DNA of 64,000 nucleotides, taken from contig JAYKKM010000264.1 of the NCBI GenBank assembly GCA_035772405.1, positions 847,001 to 911,000 of the forward strand, read 5' to 3'. Shown here in pieces: positions 55,551-64,000 of the stretch. The position numbers and the translations under genes were made by a program. This DNA is from Chrysogorgia sp. JL179-B06 (lineage: Eukaryota; Cnidaria; Anthozoa; Scleralcyonacea; Chrysogorgiidae). Within the stretch, counting starts at the first letter, position 1. The number at the start of each line of letters is the position of its first letter. The notes beneath the pieces are model-generated. The model ran no database searches and was not told where the DNA came from. It worked only from the letters and a program-made list of their open reading frames with translations.

Positions 55551-56780
55551 TTAGTAGAAATTCACAGGTGACTATCAGAGAGAAACAACTGAAAGAAAGC
55601 AACAGAAATGTTTTAAGACTTTTAATTATTTTATTTGTTATTTCCGGAAGTCGCGCATGATTACGTAAAATCATGTGATCTCAACATAATTTCAACATAA
55701 TTTTTATAAACGAACAATATACGAACATGCTCTTGCAAGTGAAGGCCAAAATGTGCTTAACTAACAAAAAGCGATTTTGCTGTCAGATCAAGCAGAACTA
55801 TAGAGTGGAAGACTGAGTTAGACTGGGTTAACATAAAGAGCACTGTTGAAAGATCCAGACAAAACTGGTTTTTGCTCGTTAATGTTTTAATAGTACAAAG
55901 CCGGCTTCACTTTTGTCCAGCTCAAAGTACCTTTTGTCAATCTGCAGTTTTTACCAGGTGAAGCAATGACTTCTTCAGCAGAGTTTGGTTTCATTCTCTT
56001 CCCCGTTTTCCAAAGTAGATGGAGATACAGAACCATGCTGTTTCGAGTAAAACTCGGGGATAATTCTGTATATCAGCATTCTGTCTCGTACAATTTTTGG
56101 ATTGTTTCACGGCTGGCAATGTTTTTTTTATCTGAACCGTATCACCGCTATTTTTCCTTCACTAAAGAGCAGCTCGAGGTAGGAACTTAGTATTTTATTA
56201 GCCTCACTGAATAAGTAATACTGTCGCAGATTGATATTTGTTTGTTGTACGGAGCTCGGATTGACAACAAACCTGTTTTTTGTAAAAACTGCCGTCTTTT
56301 TTCAGGTAGAGTCGTAAAATATTAACTGAAGCATTTGTTCATCTCTTCAACAATCATGCTAATAAGATTTCAAACGTTGTCTTAAAACGTTGTCTTAAAA
56401 CGTTGTCTGTTTGTTGTTCAAACTATTCTGTTAAATAAAGATTTTTTTCACAAAATTACTTGTTGTTTTGATCGTGTGGCCGATTGCCGTAGTGACACCA
56501 CCAACAATTTAGCTATGAAATTAGGGAAATTCCTATATCTTACCTCGAAATCGTTTAACTCTATATTTAGTTGCTTCTTTAGTTTGTTTTTGAATAGCAT
56601 TTTCTTCAATTTTGTTCACTTTTTCGTACGTAATATCGATAAATCGAGAAGCCGCCATTTTTCAATCGCTGAAAATGTTATAGTCACCTCGCGCGAGGTG
56701 ACTATCACAAAATAGGCCGTCCATCTCGACCAATCACGGCACGAGAAACTCTATAGTCACCTGTCAATTTCTACTAAAAC
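55548..56780. mobile_element. TIR element with GTTTTAGTAGAAATTSACAGGTGACTAT ends
   Basis: The left terminus (from 55548: GTTTTAGTAGAAATTCACAG, then GTGACTAT) matches the complement of the right terminus (ATAGTCACCTGTCAATTTCT, then ACTAAAAC, ending 56780) over about 32 bp. The words GTGACTAT/ATAGTCAC recur inside (56679-56706, around CTCGCGCGAG). No clear target duplication and no transposase frame. Size 1.2 kb. Confidence 0.7.
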
Positions 56781-56837
56781 AAAATATTAAACGATATATA
56801 TACAATATGGATAGATAAGACTAATTTACATGCACAG

Positions 56838-59488
56838 TTAGGTATCATCAGTTTTTTCTGCTTTTAGCTTCCTACATTCAGTGGCGTTCCTTTCGTCTTT
56901 ACATTTTTGTGCCATGGCAGCCTTGACTGTTGATGGAGTCGCTTTGGGGAATCGCTTGAGCACATGTGCTATAATATAACATTAATACAAAAAACTTATT
57001 ACAAAATGTTTATCGCGGGGTAAATTCCAACCGCTTCCGGTTTAAGTTGCATTTTTCGCAACTCGTCCTGGTTTGGTCTTCTCTGGTCCCAGAGGTTCCA
57101 CGCCACTCCCGATAACTGAAAGTGGTCCCGCTTTGGTCCAATACTCGAAATTTGCTATCACCATAAACCCTTAGAACATGTAGTTTAATCGAGTGAAATG
57201 GCAAATATTACTTACATATAATTAATTGGATTTTCTGAGGATCCAGTGCAGGGCGACCTTCCTTGCTTTTCCCAGTAACAGATGATGATGCAATGACACT
57301 TCTTTTAAACAAGATGCACATCAAAACTACTGACATTTTTCTGTCACTCCTTGAATTTTTAATTTCTGACACCTGGACAGAGTCAGCAAAGCTCTGAAAT
57401 AAACAATGATTAAAGCTGTGAGATAATACATGTTATTTGAATTCAGAGTGTCCAGCCCCTAATAAACTACTGTCAGTATCATGCTTTTATATACAGTAAA
57501 AATATGTGGTAGTTAACTTACCGACAGAGGAGGGAGTGAGTCGTCAGGGCAAGTTGAAGAACGCTGTTGACCATCTGCATCACCATTGGTAGTACAATCA
57601 CTATCATGATCACTATTAATATCATCTGAGCATCTGAGGGAAGTTGCTTCTGGGGCCACTTGCTTAGATTTTACAATTTCTGTTCTCTGTGTTAAGCGAG
57701 GAGTCGAGTGATCCATTTGACTGAATACTGTAGGGCTGCAGGGTGATCGCTGGCTGAGTGAGGAAGGACTGCTTGTTTGTCGGCCAAGTAAAGGACTGTG
57801 TGGTCTACCTTTGTTTCTGTCAACAACAAATGATACTTCTTTTATCACCTCTTTACAGGTTTTCTTTAAAAGATCTGGGAGATCTGTTAAGAAAATATAA
57901 CAATTTTTAACTGTGTCCAATTATTACAAACAGGGGCCATTGTCTGGGTATACCAGTCAGTATATAGGTACACCAGTTTGTGACAGAAATTTATCACTCA
58001 GGGGTATTAATTGGCATGGCTCTTGACTTTACACTGAAATTTCCTACTTTCACACATCTAAAGATATTTATCATACAGTAGGAACTAATTTACAATTTTA
58101 TTTCCGCGACAAGGTCATGTGACTCATTGGTGGCAATATTGAACGATAACTTTCAAGAGGCATGCGAATATGAATGGATGCATTTATTTTAACAGGGATG
58201 TCCAATTCAGCAAAAGCTGGTTTAAATGAAGCCCTGTAAAAAACTAAACAGCCTACTTTGATGCAAACTTTAATTACGTTTATCATGTAACATTGAATGG
58301 CAGATTGTAATTAGAGGAAAATGCATTCTCTAAAAGTTTCCATTTATGGTAGAGCTATACAATCTTGCAAATAAGCATGGTGAACTAGGTCAATATTTGC
58401 ATCAATTATTATTTAAATTATATATATATTTGCATGTCTCAAGAAGCTTTCTTTTTTCATTCAATATGGTTGGCAGTGAGTCATGTAACCATGTTGCCAT
58501 GGTAACAAGACTGAAAAATATCACCTGAAAGTTTAAATGAACTTGCATGGTTAAAAGTATTCACAGCAGGCCAAACTAGTCTCTGCAATGACTGCAAAAA
58601 AGGCTTTAGGCCTTACCCAGCCCCCATCCCTCTGCTGAATAAAATCATCTGTATTACAAGAATAAAATATTAAAGTCTGTCTTGAGCAGAAATGGTTTAA
58701 CACAAACATTTTGAGATTTATTAGCACATTCGTGGCAAACAACTTCAAATATGGGGCCAGTAGAATATATCGATATTGTAATGCTGCGATTAGCAATTGA
58801 TAATATAGATAACAGGGATGTGCTCAGAAAATTTGAGTGCTAATAATATCGAGCGGCGATCAATCCTGAGAAACCTCTTGCTCCAAAAATGTTGAAAACT
58901 AAAGGCTCTGTTGACTGTTAATTGATATATTATACTATACGGCACTGAATAACTTTCTGGGCAGGATTCTAAAATGTTTATTTAATGCTGGGCACCTGCC
59001 CGGTAGTACACATAGCCACTAAGCACAGACGACGTTAGTCTTGCTTTCCCTAGCGTGAGCACATCCCTGGAGGGTACCGGTATGTTTTGGATATACAATA
59101 CATACAAAAATCAGCAGCTTGAACCAAACCGAAATAACTGAAAACCGACATAAAAAATTAAAACTGCAAAAACTCTGAACCGTGACAGCCTTATAGATAC
59201 CGGTGTGTCTCAATATTTGGCTAACATAATTGTGAATAGCTGTATTATATACTTACTCCTTTGAAGCATTAGATTTGCATCTTGTAGCTGCATCACCAAG
59301 CTTCTTTCTTTGGCCAACTCCTTTTGTAGCTCCATAATCTTTTCTTTTAATTCCTCATTGGCATTTAATTTTTCATTTTCCGGAATATCATATGAGTCAG
59401 GCTCATTGAATATTTCTGGGTCCATCCTCTCGATAATACTTTCAAATGCACTGTTTTGGGCAGCATTTCTAGCATCTGCAATCTTTTT
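56838..59488 (-). CDS. BEN-domain protein (four 3' coding exons; 5' end unresolved)
   Basis: Exons on the minus strand: 59488-59257, 57883-57522, 57393-57216 and 56968-56838, each with AG acceptor and GTAAGT-type donor. Phases agree at all three junctions (1, 0, 1), giving 300 residues to a TAA. Exon 1 of this set begins KKIADARNAAQNS and carries a coiled coil (about residues 42-77: KLNANEELKEKIMELQKEL, SLVMQLQDANLMLQ). Exon 2 continues it (PDLLKKTCKEVIKEV) and then gives a Ser/Pro-rich disordered linker. Exons 3-4 hold the BEN domain (about 208-285): RSDRKMSVVLMCILFKRSVI, SSVTGKSKEGRPALDPQKIQ, HVLKRFPKATPSTVKAAMAQ. BEN domains bind DNA or chromatin proteins and mostly act in transcriptional repression; nuclear action is inferred. 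The frame is intact. No clean AATAAA was seen downstream. Upstream exons must exist because the first exon starts after an acceptor without ATG. Confidence 0.85.
57884..59256 (-). other. Large intron of the BEN gene
   Basis: No phase-compatible exon was recognised. Frames at 58098-58286 and 58551-58796 lack support. CATGTTGCCATGGTAACAAG at 58488 contains short palindromes. Confidence 0.6.
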
Positions 59489-59513
59489 CTAAAAATGTGG
59501 TAAAAGATGTAAT

Positions 59514-59655
59514 AGATCAAACACGAGTTTGAGTGTTTCATCAGGGGTTCCAAACACGAGAAAACAAATGAAAACCGAGGGCGTAGCCCGAGGTTTTTAT
59601 TGTTTTCGAGTGTTTGGAGTCCCCTGATGAAACACGACAAACGAGTGTTTGATCT
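59514..59655. mobile_element. Short foldback MITE upstream of the BEN exons
   Basis: AGATCAAACACGAGTTT with GT(G)TTTCATCAGGGG and CAAACACGAGAAAACA pair with the mirrored right arm through TGTTTTCGAGTGTTTGG, CCCCTGATGAAACAC and GAGTGTTTGATCT. The centre is GGGCGTAGCCC. It lies in the intron directly upstream of the first mapped BEN exon. Confidence 0.85.
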
Positions 59656-61199
59656 ACAGTAGCTTCTCAAACGAGTATTCCTTTAGCGATTTGCTCCCAT
59701 AACGATTTTATTTTAATATGTAGATTAAGAAATGTGATCGAGTTCACTAGGAAGTTTCCTACAGGTTTTCATTGGGTGTCAAAACTCATGCATGTGATGC
59801 GGTATACGTTCATGGATTTGCTATGATAATTCATGAATTATTCGTGAGTTTGAGAAGATTGTTTCTCACATTAACACTTGGTGATGGGATAATGATGGAA
59901 TAATTATCACTTGGTGACAATAATCGATTATACAGTAATTATAAATCCTATAATCGTATTTTCACATAGTACTTCATTTGCAATAAAATCTGTCTAATTT
60001 GTATGCTAATTCTTTGATAAGTCATTAATTATGTTCTTTCAAATAAGTCTAAATAAGAACGTTTTGGGCAGGAAAATTCCCAACTCAACTACTTAAGCCC
60101 TAGGCTTAGAACACATGTGACCTGTGGTCACTGTCACAATGGACCTCAAAATGGACCTGTGGCTGTATCCCACTACCGTAGTACAACTGTAGCTGTAGGC
60201 ACGTGGATTAGTCTGTGAGTTGACAATCTGTGTAGCTACATAAATACTCAACTGTCTAAACGATAAAGATTATTCAATTCAATGGATTTTCTTATACAGT
60301 GCTACTAGAAAATTGCTAGGCACGGCTTTTAGTTAGAATAAATTATTTGGTCCTTAGCGTAGGATCCAAGAAAGGTTGGAATTATTTCCAGGTCTGCTGT
60401 AGACCTTTGTGGTATATTGTTTTTGGGCAAACATTATCTCCCTCGGATACCAACATCATATATTGTTGGAACCTCATATCAAATTTTTCTGTAGCTTGCA
60501 GCCAGTAAAATATGGTAAGATTTCTAACAAATAACAATATAGGTTGTAATATCTGCAATAAACAGATGCAGCAATATAATGATTCCCTAAAATGTACTCT
60601 AAATGTCTTTGGTATTGGAAGATTGATTATGTCAGTTTTAGGAGTAATTATATAATTCAAAGTGACTAGGTAGTATTTTGTATAGATTAATAGCAAGTGC
60701 TTATTTGACCGGCAGTCGGAGGCTTTTCTAAATCTCTGTGTTTAGGGCTTAGACGCAAATTTGGAACTTGCCAAATGACCGGCTGCTGGCTATGTAGTCA
60801 TAGCCTATAGAATTATACCTGTCCACCTTTAAAAGTTCACTTACATGCAAAAAATAAGCAATATATATATATATATATATATATATATCAATGTGTTAGG
60901 GACTGGACTGAGCTCTAAGCCAATCAGAATCGAGTATGATTTGAATTGACCAATCAGAGCACAGTCCAGTCCCATATTTCCAGGGGGGTGTCGTATTTTA
61001 AGGTGTGGTCACCCTGTAAAGAGCGACCAGCCATCAAATCAGGGGGGATATGCACCTGGTCGTATACAAGAGGTTTTTTGTATAAAATTAGTCAAAAAGT
61101 GGTCGCGGTCAAGAGTATATATATCACTTGGGTCGTGTTGTTGTACGACCAGTTTTATAGTCGTCCCTGAGTGAAACGACCAGAGAGATTGAAGGTCAT
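59656..61199. other. Unresolved region upstream of mapped BEN exons
   Basis: It should contain at least one missing exon if the 61.6-61.8 kb exons belong to the gene. A minus-strand frame ending at 60382 (after an acceptor-like GCAAGCTACAG near 60500) is not convincing. An (AT)n microsatellite lies at 60860-60888, and an inverted pair GGGACTGGACTG / CAGTCCAGTCCC at 60898-60973. Confidence 0.35.
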
Positions 61200-61530
61200 T
61201 CAAGGTGAATAGTGTTAAGCAAGTACTGACGTCATTTGCTATATGGAGGTTGAAAGCTGTGATGAACCAGGAACAGGATGTTTAAGTTGTAGAATTTAGT
61301 GTTCTGACCAACTGAAGATCAGTAGGGAAAAGTTCACCGAGAAACCAAACATGTCTAAAATGACATCATTTTAACCATGTTTGGTTTCTTGGTAAACTTA
61401 TCCCTACTGATCATCAATTAATCGGAACACGAAATTCTACGATTAAACTTCCTATTCCTGATCCATCACCGCTTTCAACACTCCATATAGCATCCGTGCC
61501 AGCACTTAGTCAAATCATCATTCACACTGT
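61200..61530. repeat. Large foldback
   Basis: Left-arm blocks TTTGCTATATGGAGGTTGAAAG, AGTTGTAGAATTTAGTGTTC and AGAAACCAAACATGTCTAAAATG are mirrored to the right through AACCATGTTTGGTTTCTTGG, GAACACGAAATTCTACG and CTCCATATAGCA. The centre is near 61362; arms are about 150 nt. Confidence 0.85.
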
Positions 61531-61626
61531 GATATATATACTGACACACCACGTTTTTGAAAAAAAATACAAAAAATTATATTATACATAACCATCATAC
61601 CTCACCCGATGTGATGTTATACTTAC

Positions 61627-61814
61627 GTGCACGTGCCATCCAAAAATACCATATTTTTATTTGAAGACTTGTAATGATGTTTGAAAATAAAAATAAACAG
61701 TTTTGGACTGTCCTTATTTTTATTTGGAAGAGTAGTAATGTTTATTGAAATAAAAATAAGCATTTTGAATTAATCATAGAAATTTCCGTTGTGGAGCTCT
61801 TACCTCGACGCCAT
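61627..61814 (-). other. Candidate 5' exons of the BEN gene
   Basis: An ATG at 61814 in CATAAGATGGCGTCGAG is cut by a strong donor (gtaagagc) after 11 coding bases. A 41-nt segment 61667-61627 follows an AG and ends in gtaagtat; joined, they stay open (MASSLQIKIWYFWMARA). The outgoing phase 1 does not fit the phase-0 start of the exon at 59488, so at least one exon is missing or these belong to another transcript. Confidence 0.3.
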
Positions 61815-61859
61815 CTTATGGCCGAATGACTGATATTCCTTAGTGACGGTATTTTTAAA

Positions 61860-62509
61860 AAGGATCTCAAAATATTATAAGAGGATATATCTCATAAAAA
61901 TTATTTGGATGTTTCTTCCAAAAAAGTTTGAGGGTTATAGTTTGAAAAAACCTCAAAATAATTTTAGATGAAATATTATCCAATAAAAATATGAGAGTTG
62001 TGGAAAAAGTTTTAAAACCGTAAAAGTGTTTTATTAAATTTGGAGAAAACCACAAATACATTTTAAGAGATTTGTTTAGTATATAAGCAGATGTTGTTTC
62101 ATATTTTATCAGTTGTGTGTGTTTTGCTCGCTTGTAAGTTGTGCTTCGGCACAAGACTCTGACATCTTCCAATGTTCTGTTTTTTATTAAAAATTGCATT
62201 GGCGCGCGTACACCCGTAGTCGAATTTGCGATTCGAATGAGATTGGCTCAGGTCCATAGCGACATTCTGGTCATCCCTTATTCAATGAATTGCTTATTTT
62301 ACGCCAGGGTTGTTCGTTAGCGTATGATGAAAGAGTTAGCTATAGTAAAAACACACACACGATGTAAAAGTTGGAGGAATATATATATTTTTATACACAC
62401 GAAACAATAAAATTGTTCATACAAATAAATTTGTAATGTCTTTTAGTGGTTTCCTTGTTGGGTATAAAACCCCGCGATAGGTTATACCTACAAATTAAAA
62501 TATAAATAT
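61860..62509. other. AT-rich spacer between the BEN region and the small acidic gene
   Basis: 61860-62050 has loose repeats of CTCAAAATATTTTA- and AAAAGTTTGAGG-like words. The unit downstream of 62510 on the minus strand would be the 3' untranslated region of the small gene; no AATAAA was found there. Confidence 0.4.
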
Positions 62510-62930
62510 TTAGGTTTTCACCATGGTGTCTGTACTTTCGAAGTACATGAACTCCTCACCCCTATGATCCACATACCCCCACACGCGAGGGTCATCGTCT
62601 TCGTCTTCCGACGGCGGATCGTAGGTGTCGAACGAGTATTCTGACACCGTCGGGACACGGAATGCCCACTCGCTTTCCCCATCGGAGACGAGCAGCAATC
62701 CGGGTACCTCCTCTTCAATGGTATCTTCGGTAGGAGGGGGAGGGATTCCTGCTACGATCTCTTCGATAGGTGGGGGGGTGGTTTCTTTCTAAGAGAAATA
62801 TAAAAAACATAATAAATACATGTCGCTTGTATACAGACTGTAAAAAACATTATTATTGCTATCTTACATTGACTTCTTTCTTTTCCTGGGGTTCTTTGCG
62901 CGGTTCCGTGCTCTTGTTTTGTTCGGACAT
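62510..62930 (-). CDS. Small acidic protein of unknown function, two exons
   Basis: Exon 1 is 62930-62868 (21 codons, MSEQNKSTEPRKEPQEKKEV), donor gtaaga. A 79-bp intron (62867-62789) ends in tctcttag. Exon 2 is 62788-62510 (92 codons plus TAA). The junction is phase 0; total 113 residues. The N-terminus is Lys/Glu-rich, then comes a Pro/Glu stretch (KETTPPPIEEIVAGIPPPP), and the C-terminal part is acidic with aromatic residues (SEYSFDTYDPPSEDEDDDPR, GYVDHRGEEFMYFES). No signal peptide, membrane segment or known domain is seen. The start is chosen because it gives the phase-consistent frame and has a TATA box about 75 bases upstream. Base composition of exon 2 is clearly richer in GC than its flanks, supporting coding. 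I cannot name a family. Confidence 0.65.
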
Positions 62931-63002
62931 CTTCGTGTTTTTTTTCTTTCTTCTCTGTCTCCAAGCTTGAAATCGTTTTGATTTGAGATGCGCCTACGTG
63001 TT

Positions 63003-63094
63003 TTTTATAATAACCGTCTACCGTCTATTACAATGGTTTGCGGCTTTAACCAATCAGAGTTTCTATAATCAAACCTCCCCCGTATCTAACCAAT
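63003..63094 (-). promoter_or_regulatory. TATA and paired CCAAT boxes of the small acidic gene
   Basis: TATAAAA on the minus strand (63009-63003) lies about 75 bases upstream of the ATG. Two identical AACCAATCAGAGTT sequences (CCAAT at 63050-63054 and 63090-63094, inverted relative to the gene) lie about 40 bases apart. Regulatory function is inferred. Confidence 0.5.
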
Positions 63095-63116
63095 CAGAGT
63101 TCGTTCATTAAAGCCT

Positions 63117-63415
63117 TCATGTCAAAACAATTGAATTATTATGGGTAGGAAACAATACGTGTTGTTAAACGATTAGGGATGCGTATATATAATAAGCGTC
63201 GTGTTCTATGCCCGCCCTTTATGTCAAAACAGTTTTGATTAATAATAGGGTAGGAATAATGAATTTGTGTTGTAGGATTAAAGACGCTTTTTGAATCTTA
63301 AGGATTCGAATATATAATAAGCGTCGTGTTCTATGCCCTCCCTTTATGTCAAAACAGTTTGATAAATGATATGGCTAGGGACAATGAATTTACTTGTTGG
63401 GATTAGCGGGCATTT
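63117..63415. repeat. Tandem repeat, about 124-bp unit, three copies
   Basis: Each unit has TTTATGTCAAAACAGTTT-like sequence followed by ...GGGTAGGAA.AATG then a GATTA block. The last two also share TATATAATAAGCGTCGTGTT and CTATGCCC-CCCTTTATG (63185-63240, 63309-63362). TATATAATAAG is TATA-box-like in both. Confidence 0.75.
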
Positions 63416-63720
63416 TGTTTGAGTACTTTGGTAGCTACGATTTTTTAATGAGTTCTAGCCTTAATTACTTGTAGGGATTAGCGGCCATTTTGAAGGGATT
63501 AGTACCTGTGAAATATATATTTCCCGTGTTTAAATACGTCTATTTCTAGATATTTAAGCATTTTTACACTTATTTAAACATATTTTTATGCTTTTTGATA
63601 CTTTATTTTACATTTTTCACACAATTTAGTATATATTTTAAGAAACCCGTGAGCGCGATAAGGAGAGCGTGTTAATTAATTCACACATGTCAAAATAGAT
63701 GATAAATGGCTTTTTAATGT
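63416..63720. other. Spacer; T-rich with related words
   Basis: GGGATTAGCGGSCATTTTG occurs twice (63399-63417, 63475-63493). No gene is seen. Confidence 0.4.
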
Positions 63721-63999
63721 TTAACGTAATACTTCGGGATTGTTACAACACATCGTGCAAGAGTTTACAAAGAAGATATGCCGACCCACGAGATCTTCTT
63801 GATTTTCCTGGCGATGAATCACAGCAATAATAATTCCAGCTTCGACTCCCATTCGGGTATTAAGAACAGAGGTGAGGTTAAAATCTTTCAGTATTATCCC
63901 GCGTCGGTCATCTAGCCAAGTTTTATCCCGGTCATTTAACCAATTGTTATCGTCGCGCATCAAGCCCACCACGTAAAAATCAGAGTCTGTGCACACGGC
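63721..63999 (-). CDS. C-terminal part of a gene cut by the window edge
   Basis: A minus-strand frame is open from the window edge to a TAA at 63721-63723, giving 92 residues: AVCTDSDFYVVGLMRDDNNW ... LNTRMGVEAGIIIAVIHRQE ... HIFFVNSCTMCCNNPEVLR. No ATG initiates it before the first internal Met, so the start lies outside the window. GC content and codon pattern look coding, with a hydrophobic middle (VEAGIIIAVI) and a CxxCC near the end. No family is recognised. Confidence 0.5.
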   Translation of the reverse strand, partial: AVCTDSDFYVVGLMRDDNNWLNDRDKTWLDDRRGIILKDFNLTSVLNTRMGVEAGIIIAVIHRQENQEDLVGRHIFFVNSCTMCCNNPEVLR

Positions 64000-64000
64000 A

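Noticed and set aside
57010..57204. 64-codon minus-strand frame between BEN exons
   Set aside because: It lies across an intron whose flanking exons join perfectly in phase without it.
59600..59640. Second CTGATGA match
   Set aside because: It is part of the arm of a foldback MITE and lacks the rest of the hammerhead core.
60382..60696. 104-codon frame upstream of the BEN gene
   Set aside because: No consistent donor or acceptor phase with mapped exons and no domain.

Overview
The window is intron-bearing, repeat-dense metazoan DNA. It has spliced genes with GT-AG introns, CR1/L2-type LINEs, Ty3/gypsy, PIF/Harbinger, Mutator-like and hAT elements, and no bacterial-style operons. The repeat repertoire and the recalled relatives of several degraded genes point to a cnidarian, probably an anthozoan. 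That is an inference, not a database result.

Host-type genes, all found by splice sites and codon phase: (1) a plus-strand five-exon gene or relic at 6.9-13.2 kb, with a CRE/E-box/TATA promoter, a SAM-like segment and an AATAAA signal, but interrupted by stops and frame breaks; (2) a lone 72-nt leucine-rich-repeat exon at 43.2 kb; (3) a minus-strand BEN-domain gene at 56.8-59.5 kb, four phase-compatible exons, 5' end unresolved; (4) a minus-strand two-exon gene for a small acidic protein at 62.5-62.9 kb with TATA and CCAAT boxes; (5) an open frame running off the right edge. A minus-strand two-exon CCHC zinc-knuckle (gag-like) gene at 18.3-20.1 kb has retroelement-like end repeats.

Layout: 0.1-5.3 kb, tandemly duplicated terminal-inverted-repeat element and hairpin motifs; 6.1-13.6 kb, SAM-like gene whose introns hold foldback repeats and a nested pair (a Mutator-type element inside a hAT element, both with perfect target-site duplications); 13.9-15.4 kb, satellite and duplications; 17.2-20.1 kb, gag-like gene; 20.9-24.9 kb, decayed Ty3/gypsy element joined to a LINE; 25.5-26.4 kb, inverted copy of the first element carrying a small transposon; 26.8-28.6 kb, PIF/Harbinger transposase plus its MYB/SANT-like partner; 28.7-31.0 kb, LINE; 31.7-32.6 kb, GC-rich TIR element with an apparent empty site at 26.5 kb; 33.2-35.1 kb, decayed Cys-rich gene; 37.6-40.6 kb, the best-preserved LINE; 41.3-45.1 kb, two TTAA-flanked foldback elements around a Harbinger deletion derivative; 46.5-50.9 kb, LINE tail, 9-bp array, tRNA-related SINE heads; 51.7-53.5 kb, Mutator-like transposase relic; 55.4-56.8 kb, TIR element; 56.8-64 kb, gene-rich end.

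The transposon coding regions do not form a joint pathway. Most carry stops or frameshifts and look inactive. The functional candidates are the BEN gene, the small acidic gene, the LRR exon and the edge ORF.
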